DNA of 64,000 bases from Erigeron canadensis (taxonomy: Eukaryota > Streptophyta > Magnoliopsida > Asterales > Asteraceae): the NCBI RefSeq assembly GCF_010389155.1, contig NC_057765.1:806001-870000 (forward strand). The letters run 5' to 3'. The translations under genes and the position numbers were made by a program. This document shows positions 49,540 through 60,100 of the stretch, piece after piece. Each line of letters begins with the position of its first letter. Position 1 is the first letter of the stretch. The notes under the pieces were generated by a model. That model was given only the letters and a program-made list of their open reading frames with translations. It was not told the origin of the DNA and searched no databases.

Positions 49540-50517
49540 CAAGGCCGGTCCTGAGTTATCTGATGCTCAGGGCTTGATAACTATAATTTGCCCAAATAAA
49601 AGTTTGTAGGCGGACGACTAAGTGTTTATAACATTGTCAAACTGAGAAGCTCATCTATACGTTAGTTTTTATGAAATACAAACTTACAACTTTGAGAAAA
49701 AGTTTCACATTACAATCACCTAAGATGTTGTCTTTGTGTCATTTTGATAAAAAAAAAAAAGAATAACATTTATTATCTTGTAATAGACAAACCATCATAG
49801 TTTAATTAAAAATAATATAGTTATCATTTAATGGATTTTAAAGCCAAAACAATCATTAAGATTGTTATCGGAATGCATAATTAGTATAATAATTAATTAT
49901 AACCTTTTGATTATCAAGTATTAGATTTTTTTAATCATAATTTATTAAACATGTAATAACATGTTGACAATAGTCTTACAACATCAAATCCTTTATTAAT
50001 AGACAAATCATGAGAATGAAAAAGAAAAATTATAAGTGAAATAAATCATCAGTAGCCTAAAATACGGAACAATGCATAAATTGGAAATATCAAATATGGG
50101 CTAGTAAAAATGTAAAATAGCTCTGTTTTCTTCAATAAGAGAGTCACATGGTTTAGGGACTAATATTAACTTTTTGGCTATCATAAAGGGTTTTAGAAAA
50201 AAAGAAAGAAAAGAGGGAGAGAGAAACGAAAATTGTACTGTGCGTCTTGTTCTTCGCCAAACCCATCTAAGAAACCTCCATTGAAACACAAACTCAAGTT
50301 CAATTTTCATTTTAAACTTCACCGTAACAAAATCAAACATATTTATATATTATAAACCATTGTTTAGTTATACTGATAATCCGAAATTTGTTTAATAACA
50401 ACTCTAGATTTTGAAACATGTTCATATCTAGTTTTGATGGACCTCAAAAACTTATGCCCCTAATTACATTCTGCTCAGGGCTGTCGCCCAGCCTGCCCGT
50501 ATGCAGGGCCAGCCCTG
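49540..50517. mobile_element. hAT-type non-autonomous element, 978-bp family, copy 1
   Basis: It begins CAAGGCCGGTCCTGAG and ends GCAGGGCCAGCCCTG, giving imperfect inverted termini (CARGGCYGGYCCTG). An exact 8-bp duplication TATGTAAT flanks it (49532-49539 and 50518-50525). It is the same length as the copy at 62172-63149, with about 16 substitutions and no indels by eye. A 79-codon minus-strand ORF (50101-50340) is conserved between the copies but has no known domain. Confidence 0.9.
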
Positions 50518-50525
50518 TATGTAAT

Positions 50526-51481
50526 ACCTTTCATGTATCACCTTTATTCCAACGTCCATTGCCATCATCGTTTTCTTCGATTTTATTGATCGATAATAAA
50601 TAATTGTTTGTTTGATATAAATGGAGTTGAGTTTTTTGGAAACTCAGTGGGGTAGTTGATGATGGTTTGGTGGTTGTGTTTTGTTCGTATAGAACGGAAA
50701 TATATTATTTGATTGAGTTTTGTTAAATGGAGGACTAAGGGTTTTCATATATTAAATAGTTGTACACTTATCATAAATTTGTATATTAAATAGTTGTACA
50801 TTTATCATAAATTTGTATTAAATAGTTGTACATTTATCATAAATTTTAAAAGTGGACTTCCAATATGAAAAGATACAATTTTTATATGCATGTTAGGTGA
50901 ATTCCTAAGTGCATTTTCCTTTTTTTGATCTTGCTCTGTAATTTTGTTGGATGTCTATAATTCCCAAACACGCTGAAACCTTAATCAAAATCCAAATCTT
51001 AAAACACACATAACATCTCTGTTAGGCCATTTTTTGCATGTACTCCGCCACTTAAGATTAAACTATATCCGCCTACTAATTAATAGAACAAAAATCACAC
51101 TGTTACTCAGACTCTCATTTGTATCACCTCTTCTCAAAAGCGGTGGTCTAAATTCTGAAAAGCTAACTAAGAAACAATCTATAAACACACTAGCTAGTAT
51201 CATCATCGAGTACAACTTTATTATCAAATTTATATCATCTGAACCCGCATATACATCAAAATACATACAATCATATTTACAACGCCCTATGATGCAAAAA
51301 CAATCAAAGTTTAATAGAATTTATTCATAACTTACTTGGACGCTTATATACACCATCCATGGCTTCCAGCTGATTTAGTACATCTCTTCACAGGTTTAAA
51401 CCCCATGAGTTCTGAAACATCTGTTGCTCTTCTAACCCCCTTAAGAATGCAATATACATATGATCGATTTGTGGTGTTTAG
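50526..51481. other. Spacer downstream of the F-box gene
   Basis: It contains a triple tandem repeat at 50748 and the probable 3' UTR of the minus-strand F-box gene close to 51481. No other gene recognised. Confidence 0.5.
50748..50848. repeat. Three tandem units of about 34 bp
   Basis: TATTAAATAGTTGTACA(C/T)TT and ATCATAAATTT occur three times head-to-tail with almost no divergence. Confidence 0.9.
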
Positions 51482-54271
51482 CTATATATGCATAGCATCG
51501 CTTATCCAAGAATCTTCAATTCCTTCTCTCCACATGCCCCACCTCCACTTCACTTCAGGCCATCGAGCCATGCACCTAGAGATAAAACTCCTGGATACAT
51601 TACCAACAACATCACGGTGGATAAGTAATGAGACTTCTGACAACCCAGTGCATTGGTCCAACACACAAGCAACAGATGAGAAAGTCAACGATGGGTCAAC
51701 CAGTAACAAATATGCACAAAATGTTTTAAATCCTTTCATTCCATCAAAAGCCTCCCAACCTAACGGGTTGTAACATGCCTCCAATTCCGACCAAGCACTT
51801 GATTTAACGCAAAGAGACCTCAAGTTTGGAAAAACAGTGAACACCTTCTCCAGGGTAAATACGGAATGGCCAGCACCTCCTGTAACCCAATTCCGTGAAT
51901 TCACCGTAAGGTTTACCACATTTTTTGTAACTGGGAACTTATAAATCAAGGAGCCAATATATAAAGACTCAAGCCCAAGAGTTTTCAAACTTTCAAACTT
52001 TTTGACAACAAATTTATCGGCTTGATCAAGGGCAAGATGGAAGTGAGATAACATAGGAGCTTCAACATAAAGTTCAGTTGGACTTATACATTCAAGTCTG
52101 AGGGTAACAAGATTAGGCGTGATTATGGTCAAAGACGATGGAGCATTAGATACAGTCCAGTGACATGTTTTCAGGTTGAGAAGATGGATCTTAGGAAGTT
52201 TAAATCCCCCAACGCCTATCAAGTTAAGAACTTGAAGATTAGGGAAGCACTTATTCAACTCGTTTAGGTCCTCATCATCTAATCTTATAAATTCCAGTGT
52301 CAAACTTGTTAGCTTTGGCATTGGATACAAATTCTCCACCGACATCCATGCATTCTTCACCTCTAATTTAACAAGATTGTGACCTGCGTCAGCGAAAAAC
52401 GAAATTTTGAAATCCCAGCTAAAATAAACAAGCTGAAGAAAACTTCAAATATAACTAACAACGGCAATTAGGAACATTTGGAATTAGGACCAAGACTTTA
52501 ATACGGTTGAATATCATACATCAGCTAAATAAACTACCAACCCCTCATTCTTTAAGCATAACCGCCAAGTGCACATATATACATCCAAGTAACTGTGTAT
52601 CCAAGTGTGTGACATGAGCCCACTAATAAACCCTTAACTACAACTCCGTTTACTTATGTTTCTACCTTGAAATTTGACAACAATGTCGGGAAAGGGAAAA
52701 ACACAAATATCACCTTATTTTAAATCATCAACAGACTTGGTTGGGACAACTATTGATAAGCAGAAACTCGCATCGTCACAGTCAGTATAATTGCATTCGT
52801 ACAATATAAGTCGTTTGAACCTCACCAATTACCCTTAATCTCTCTTATTATTGTTTCTTACCTTTCTTTCTATAAATCAAATCACTAGCTAAATAAACCT
52901 TACTCGTAATTTGACAATTAAAAAAACATGAATATAACATTAATTCATCAAGAGGTTATGGGTTTTGGAGAAGACAAACATAAACAAGCGCCAGGCACAA
53001 ACTCAAACGCTGACAGTTATGACCAACATTAGTTGGAGCTAATATTTCATCCGAGTAAACCAATTTCGACACCTTCGGTTCATCTAAGTTTGAAGTTTCT
53101 AAGGTCGCTAAAAATAGTCCAAGCATACAAAGATAAAGAATAACACAGCTAATATCAATAATTTCTCCTAGGATAGTATCATAGTAGCCTAATAATTTCT
53201 CCTAGGATAGTAGCCTATTATTAACAACAGCAATTAGGAACATTTTAACAATTTACTACTGTGTACCAAGACTTTAATACGGTCGAATATCATGTACTTC
53301 AATAGCTAAAAAAAATCCATCATTTTCCAAATGCACATAGATACGTACATCCAACTAACTGTGTGTCTTTATTATCTGTATGGCCAATTAGGATTAGGAC
53401 AGCATGGCGGCTTATATAACTAGTATATCAACAAAATAGAAAGTTTCAGAAAACAATGGATTACGGAGTACTTGATAAAGGGATCACATGACATATGTAT
53501 ACATCTATATAATATCCAAAAAAAAAACGAAGATGATGATGATGCGACAAATTGGTGTGTAACATGAGCCCACTAATAAACCTTCAACTACAAGTCCGTT
53601 TACTTATGTTTTTACCTTGAAATATGATACCAATGTCGGGAAAGGGAAAAACACAAATATCTCTCTTATTATTGTTTCTTAAGTTTCTTTCTATATATCA
53701 AATCACTAACTAAAAAAACCTTAATCGTAATTTGACAATTTGGAACCATTTTCCGCAAAGAAAAAAAAAACATGAATATAACATTTTTTGCTAATAATTT
53801 GAAAAACTTACAATGGGTAGAAACAAGCGGCAAGAGATTGGACCGACGCCAACAAGACTGAACCCAAAAATCCGATATCGAAAGCGAATTCAACGATTCG
53901 GAAACCTTACCAATCCATTCCTTAACAAAAACATCATCGGTGAGATACAGGTCATCAGCCTCATCCTCCACGTCATCATACGACACATCCCTGAGAGGCC
54001 TATCAGTCCCCAACCATACCGATTCAATAACTCTCAAATTCGATACAAGATTCAAGAATATTCTCTTAAAAGGTGTATTATTATTATTACTATTGGTTTT
54101 TGAAGATCTGGAATTGATGTATCTTGTTAATGAGCATTGAAGATTGATTGATCGGAGTTCTGGGTATATTGAATTTATTGTTTTTGAGGTGACTCGGCAT
54201 CGAGCTACGTCGGCTGAGTCACCGAGTCGACTCAGTATTTCTATTAGTAAAGATTCTGGGAGTTTGTCCAT
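51482..54271 (-). CDS. F-box/LRR-repeat protein, At4g29420-like (two exons, 453 aa)
   Basis: Exon 1 runs from 54271 down to 53812 and exon 2 from 52383 down to 51482. The donor GTAAGT and acceptor GACGCAG join them in frame (1362 nt), recreating STHCHNLVKLEVKNAW. Residues about 1-45 are an F-box (MDKLPESLLIEILSRL ... ARCRVTSKTI), which would bind an SKP1-like adaptor in an SCF ubiquitin ligase. An acidic DDVEDEADDLYLTDD stretch follows at about 115-130. The rest is leucine-rich repeat-like (LTSLTLEFIRLDD, NLQVLNLIGVGG, LKTCHWTVSNAP), ending with the family-typical ARWPEVKWRWGMW. The substrate is unknown. I chose the MDKL start because the upstream ATG at 54331 is only a few bases from the TATA run. 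The intron (1428 bp) contains a partial duplication of itself. A broken relative lies head-to-head upstream. Confidence 0.9.
52384..53811 (-). repeat. F-box gene intron with internal direct duplication
   Basis: About 52455-52960 and 53220-53800 are diverged direct copies offset by roughly 950 bp. Shared words include GCAATTAGGAACATTT, ACCAAGACTTTAATACGGT, ACATGAGCCCACTAATAAAC, and AATGTCGGGAAAGGGAAAAA. A smaller repeat of AATTTCTCCTAGGATAGTA lies at about 53158-53215. Confidence 0.85.
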
Positions 54272-54336
54272 TGTTGGGATGAAAAACACACACAACAACA
54301 CTGGTGTGAAAAAAGTCAAAGAAAAAAACAAAATGA

Positions 54337-54346
54337 ATATATATAT
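54337..54346 (-). promoter_or_regulatory. TATA run of the F-box gene
   Basis: ATATATATAT lies about 67 bp upstream of the chosen ATG on the minus strand, in the expected position for a TATA box with a short 5' UTR. Confidence 0.5.
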
Positions 54347-54667
54347 GGGATTTTAAGTGTCTTTGTGACTGGATGTTATATGTTTTAGTTTAACTACCTC
54401 ATGTTTTGAGTTCAATTAATTGTTACCACTTTTTGTTTTAGCAAAAAAAATGATAAACGTTGGACTAACTTGACAGCTTACAAATATCTATAATGTGTAA
54501 AATTTGTATTTATAAGGGTTTATAAGTAAATTAGTATTTGATAAATAACATGATTAATGATTATTAATGGATAAAACTTAGTGGGAGTAAAATAATTATT
54601 TTAGTTTGGAGGAGGTTGAAATGATGACAATCTCAGTAACTCCGATAGTATTCTTCGGTCATAAATT

Positions 54668-54840
54668 AAGCTCCCAGAAACTTTATTTGTCGAAATACTA
54701 AGTCAACTCAGCAATTCAATTGACATAACTCGTTGTCGTCTCACTTCGGAGTCACTAAACAAAGCCTCTCACAACCTCTGATCCATCAATCTTTAATGCC
54801 CCATTAAATTGGTACCTCAATTCAAGATCATCTTCTTGGG
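54668..54840 (+). pseudogene. F-box relic, head-to-head with the live F-box gene
   Basis: In the plus frame from 54668 the sequence encodes KLPETLFVEILSQLS, then NSIDITRCRLTSESLNKA, clearly the F-box of the neighbouring gene's type (KLPESLLIEILSRL...ARCRVTSKTIN). The start codon is lost (TAA ATT precedes AAG). TGA at 54779-54781 and TAA at 54794-54796 interrupt it where the live gene has LRSINLQC. A frameshift then precedes YLNSRSSS. Similarity ends near 54840. It is an inverted partial copy about 400 bp from the live gene's start. Confidence 0.8.
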
Positions 54841-55026
54841 TTTTTTCTTTTGTTACATTTACTGCATATCATACATTTTCAAAACTGAAAACAAAAACTT
54901 TCTTGTGTAACAAAATACGTGATTTGGCTACGATATATTATTTAGTATCATATTAAGAACAATGACACACATCTCGCCATGGTTGTGTTGGAAGAGCTGG
55001 ATACCCTACATGAGAATAGAGAGAAT
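54841..55026. other. Spacer, no gene seen
   Basis: AT-rich sequence between the F-box relic and the LTR-like fragment. Confidence 0.4.
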
Positions 55027-56060
55027 TGTCACACCCCAGTCCCCAACAAAGCGAAAACATGGAATGCAACGATAAGCATACATGCACATGGATGTTACAT
55101 AAAGTAACTACTTGATTTCATAAGATAAACGATTTTAACTAAAATAATATGGTCATTCTACATTAATCCAATGATGAGTACTGGCATAAATTAACTCCCA
55201 CACAGGGGATAGTAGACATAATGTCATGGTCTAATCATAAAAGGAACATAAGATAAATGGTTAAAGCAGCAACGAATCCTAAGCTCTGAGTCTCCTACAT
55301 GGTCACCATGTTACTCTCCTTAGCCACCTCTAACTTGATTCACTTGTGCACCTAAAAAGATAATCAAAAACGTTAACACAAATGTTGATGAGTTCGCAAG
55401 TTTTAGCAATCAATAAGTTTTTGTTGGGTCGAATTACCATAAGAAATCACACACAGAAAAAGTACGCTATTAACTTACTTATGATAGCATGAACATGAAC
55501 AAGTTATCTCAATGTAATCAGCACTTACGGTGAACCAGACCCAAAATTTAAAGTCATCTAAAATAAACCACGATGCATACATATTGTACAACTAAATAGC
55601 AATAAAAGTGGTAAATGGAACAACACTAGAAAACGAGTATCCTTTCACCCCAAAAAAATATATAAAAATAGGGTTATAGAAACTCACCTGATTTCTAGAA
55701 GTTAAATTTACCCAAAATAACTCAAAGCAAAGTAACCAATATACAAACAAATCTGTTTCAAATTCATAAACAAGAATGTATTCATTATAGAAACGTTGTA
55801 GGAAGGACATTTAGGACACGACGACTAATACGCGACCTTAAGAGTCAAGACCTATACGTTGTAGGCTTTGACCAAGTTGACTCTCTTAAGACATTGGGTT
55901 TCCATTAAGGACATTGGGCCTAGATGGCCCAATTCTATGACCTTATACGACTATACGTGGTATTTATACCAGATTTTTGTTGTCATGCAATTCTCAAGTT
56001 TTCCAACGTTTTATCGAACACTTCTAATTTCTAAACCATTCAAGTCGCGCGTGAGATCAT
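55027..56060. mobile_element. LTR-like fragment, TGTCACACCCC type
   Basis: The left end TGTCACACCCCAGTCCCC resembles plant gypsy LTR starts. I found no matching right terminus, so the element is truncated or its end unrecognised. About 340 bp (55242-55583, from AACATAAGATAAATGGTTAA to ACCACGATGCATAC) is repeated near the window's right end at 63637 onward. Confidence 0.5.
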
Positions 56061-56575
56061 AGTTTCAATTTTAAGTTATCTGAAAACAAATAATTAAGGT
56101 TCACAGTAGCACATGAATTTTCAATGATCAAAGTTCTCGACGGATAAACACACTTAAATTATATAAATCACATAAAGAGATTTAGTTTGAAAATGTTGAA
56201 AATAGAAACAGCTGCGACTATACAATTGAAAACCTTAAATTAGAAATATAGACTAAAGAAAAACTATATAACAAAATGTATTATAGTATATATTTAGTTA
56301 TGCTAAATGAACGATTTCTATGTTTACGTTGAAAAAAAATCATGTTTTTTGTTGATGCATATGACTATGCATCCAAGATGGATGCACAAAACAAAAAACG
56401 TGATTTTTTTGATTTTGACGAATCAATGTGTTGTTAAACATTTAAAGAATGATAATTAGTTATGCACTATGTTAGTTTAATGGATTTTTAATGCATCAAG
56501 ATGATGGTTTTAAGTGTTCTCACCGTACTTATTTAAAAGTGTTATCACCGGAGTGTTACCATATATATATATATA
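56061..56575. other. Spacer with a MITE-like tail
   Basis: It includes GATGCATATGACTATGCATCCAAGATGGATGCA palindromic words near 56355-56390, and a TTTAATGCATCAAGATGATG ... GTGTTCTCACC stretch shared with 16245-16290. No gene. Confidence 0.45.
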
Positions 56576-56762
56576 GGGAAATGTTATGTAAAACATGCAG
56601 TACCTAATTTAGGTAAAGCAGAGGGAGATTATGTAAATTTCAGGAGGGAGGTTATGTAAAATTCAGGGGGCCTATGTATGTTTATCAAATTCAAAGGTTT
56701 AATATATAACTTTTTTTAAAGTGGCAGTACAATCTTAAGTAAAGTCTGCAGTACGGATCATT
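56576..56762. mobile_element. MITE family GGGAAAATG, copy C (left part, split by copia)
   Basis: It starts GGGAAATGTTATGTAAAAC and runs to GTACGGATCATT. The missing end TCATTTTCC reappears at 61645-61653 after the retrotransposon. Copies A and B show the uninterrupted sequence GTACGGATCATTTTCCC. Confidence 0.85.
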
Positions 56763-57066
56763 TGTTGAAAATTGAAGAGTTATTTCACGACTCGAACAAG
56801 ACGGGTCGAGTCGAAAGGTTTAATTCATACGAGATATGTGTGGATAAGTCCTTATTCCCCAATTCCTATCTAAAAGTTGTTAGTAGGAGTTAACTGATTT
56901 TTAGGTTGTAGAGATAGAGTCAAACTCTAAGAGTATTTAGAGATTATCTTTACATATGAAGAGTCTATATATTGTATTCGTTGTTTTGAGTTATTTTCAA
57001 TGAAATACAAGTTTTGGTGGGGATCTCTTTGTGTTCTGATCATTATACTGATTTCATATACTAAAA
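56763..57066 (+). repeat. 5' LTR of the copia element (304 bp)
   Basis: It begins TGTTGAAAATTG and ends CATATACTAAAA; the usual terminal CA is absent, but the boundary is fixed by the target duplication at the other side. A hairpin of 8-bp arms (CGACTCGA / TCGAGTCG, 56788-56813) lies near the start, and CTATATATT at about 56965 is a likely TATA box. Confidence 0.9.
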
Positions 57067-57068
57067 AT

Positions 57069-57079
57069 TGGCATCAGAG
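57069..57079 (+). promoter_or_regulatory. Primer-binding site (initiator-Met tRNA type)
   Basis: TGGCATCAGAG, two bases after the LTR, differs at one position from the common plant copia site TGGTATCAGAG, complementary to initiator tRNA-Met. Confidence 0.8.
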
Positions 57080-57189
57080 AGACAGGGAGTAATTCCTGTA
57101 AATCGATTGAAGTGTTCGACCAATAAGACGAGGGGTTTGACGAGCAATCGAGAAGTTGGCAGCAGATCAGATCGAGACAAGGGATTGCG

Positions 57190-60100
57190 ATGGGAGATAC
57201 TAACCCGCCGTCGCCGCCACCAACACCACCGCCTCCGCCGCCGTTGTCTATGGCAAAGGAGAACACCAGTTTTTCTCTCCAATGCCCGGTGCTTACACCA
57301 ACTAACTATACGGCATGGGCGGTGAAGATCAAAGCTATATTTAATGTTCATGGGTTGTGGGATGTAATCGAACCAACCGAGGGAACGAGTACTATAGATG
57401 TAAAGAAAAACGCCATGGCTGTGGCGTATCTGTTTCAGGCGATACCCGAGGAGCAGGTGTTGCAGGTTGCTCAACACACTAACGCTAAAGACGTGTGGGC
57501 AGCAATCAAATCAAGGTATATAGGAGCTGATCGGGTGAAAGATGCTCGATTGCAAACCTTAAGGGCTGAGATGGAGTCAATTCGTATGAAAGATAACGAG
57601 AAGATTGATGAATTTGCAGCAAAATTATCGGGAATTGCATCAACTTCTGCTTCTCTTGGCACCCTGATTGATGACTCTTCCTTAGTGCGAAAGTTCCTAA
57701 GTGCCATGCCAAGACGGTTCATCCACATCGTTGCTTCCATAGAACAGATGGTAGATATCAATACCATGAAGTTTGATGAAGTCGTTGGCCGCTTAAAAGC
57801 CTATGAAGAGAGAACTCGTGAACATGATTTCCATACAGAACTACAAGAGCAACTACTTCTGAACCAATCAGATACTTCCAGGAATAAAGAAAGAAGTGAA
57901 ACAAACCGTGGAAGGGGTAGGGGAGGATGTAGTCGGGGAAGAGGTCGTGGAAGAGGTAGGACGAGTCAGAGATCTGAAAGTTCGAGTTCCATGTCCGAGA
58001 ATCGAAAGAGTTCGAATGGCAAGGACAAGTCAAAAATCCAGTGTTATAGATGTGATAAATATGGGCACTATGCCTCAACCTGTCCTGATCGAACCAATAA
58101 AAAAGGGAATGAAGCGAACGTTACTGAAGCCTTCGATGATGAACCAGCCTTGTTCATAAGCTCGGCTAGTAAAGTGTTCTTGGAAGAGAAGAAGGTACAC
58201 CCGAAAAAGTATGAACAGGACTCAAGCAACAACAATATGTGGTATATGGACAATGGAGCCTCGAATCATATGACAGGTAACAAATCTTTCTTCTCGGAAT
58301 TGGATGAGTCAATTACGGGTAAAGTTCGGTTTGGAGATGGTTCATATGTAGACATCAAAGGAAAGGGTTCGATATTTTTGGAATGTAATAATGGCACACA
58401 AAAGGTACTCACCAATGTTTACTACATACCTAGTTTAAAAACAAATATTATAAGCCTTGGTCAAGCAACTGAAAGTGGGTGCAAGGTACTTATGGAGTAT
58501 AATTATTTGGTGATGTATGAGAAAAATGGCAAAGTGCTTTTACGTGTGTACAGAAGCAATAATAGGCTATACAAGACACAATTGAAGATAGTTAGTCAAA
58601 CTTGTTTTAGTCACAAAGTAGTAGAAGACACGTGGACTTGGCATGCACGATTAGGACATTTAAACTTTGATTCTTTGAGTTTAGTGTCTAAAAACTTATT
58701 AGTGGAAGGACTGCCAAAGGTGCATTCTGAAAACCGTTTGTGTGATGGTTGCCTTATCGGGAAACAGTCAAGGAACTCGTTCCCTAAATCTTCTTCTTTT
58801 AGAGCTACAAAAAGATTGGAACTATTACATGCAGATTTGTCTGGAGCTGTAACTCCCCCCACACTCGTTGGTAATAGGTATATTTTTGTTATTATAGATG
58901 ACTTTTCTCGCTTTATGTGGACGTTTTTGTTGAAGCACAAAGAAAACACTTTTGATGCTTTTAAGAAGTTCAAGACGAAGATTGAGAAGCAAACAGGTTT
59001 GTTCATCAAGTCGTTAAGAACGGACAGGGGAGGAGAGTTCACGTCAAGCGAGTTCAACAAGTTCTGTGATGAGCACGGTATTGAAAGGCAACTTACAGCC
59101 CCGTATTCTCCGCAACAAAACGGGGTTGTGGAACGAAGAAATCAGACGCTCATGAATATGACTAGATGCATCATGAAAGATAAGTTTGTGCCAAATTACA
59201 TGTGGGGTGAAGCAGTGAGGCATTCGACTTATATCCTCAACAGGGTACCGACTCGAGCCTTAGAGAAAAGGACTCCTTATGAGGCCTTCATGAAGTTTAA
59301 ACCAAAGATCAAACACCTGAGGATTTTCGGTTGTATCGCTTATGCTAAGGTGACTAAACCTCACCCTAGGAAACTTGATGATAGATCAAAAACTTTGATC
59401 TACATCGGAGTTGAGCCAAACAGCAAGGCTTACCGTTTGTACAACCCGATAAAACGAAGTCTTGTGATAAGTCGTGTTGTAAAGTTTGATGAAAAAGGGG
59501 ATTGGAGATGTTTTTTATCTGATGAAGAAAAGAAGAAGGTGACCCCTCCCGGGTCCATTGTAGTTGAAACAGAAGCCTCAACACAACACCAACATGAGCC
59601 CATTAATGATAGTTGCAATGATGGTACAACTAGTGAGCCCGAAGAAGATGCAGAAGAAGTAATGGGCGAGGAGCAGGCCCAAAATGAAGACGATACAGAA
59701 ACAATACCTGAGCTGAGACGTTCTGATCGCCAAACCAGAATGCCTTCCTATTATAATGATTTTATTTTATTGACTGAACAGGAGGAAGAACCCACTTCGG
59801 TTAAAGATGCAATAAAGAGAAAAGAGTGGAGAGAAGCTATGAAGACTGAAATGGATTCAATAGTGAAAAACAACACATGGCGGTTGGTTGATTTACCAAC
59901 AGGAGAAAAATGTATCGGTCTCAAATGGGTATTTAAAATTAAAAGGAATGCGAATGGATCTCTTAACAAGCATAAGGCTCGTTTGGTTGCAAAAGGTTAT
60001 TTGCAGCAACCCGGGGTGGATTATGAAGATGCATTTGCACCAGTGGCTCGCCTCGAAACAGTCCGACTACTCGTAAGCTTGGCAGCTAAAGAAGGGTGGG

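Noticed and set aside
50101..50340. 79-codon ORF repeated at 62733-62972
   Set aside because: Conserved because both lie in copies of the same 978-bp element. No domain or promoter is visible, so not annotated as a gene.
54269..54331. Upstream ATG adding 20 hydrophobic residues to the F-box protein (possible signal peptide)
   Set aside because: That ATG lies only about 6 bp from the TATA run, inside the likely untranscribed or leader region. The F-box normally starts at or near the N-terminus in this family.
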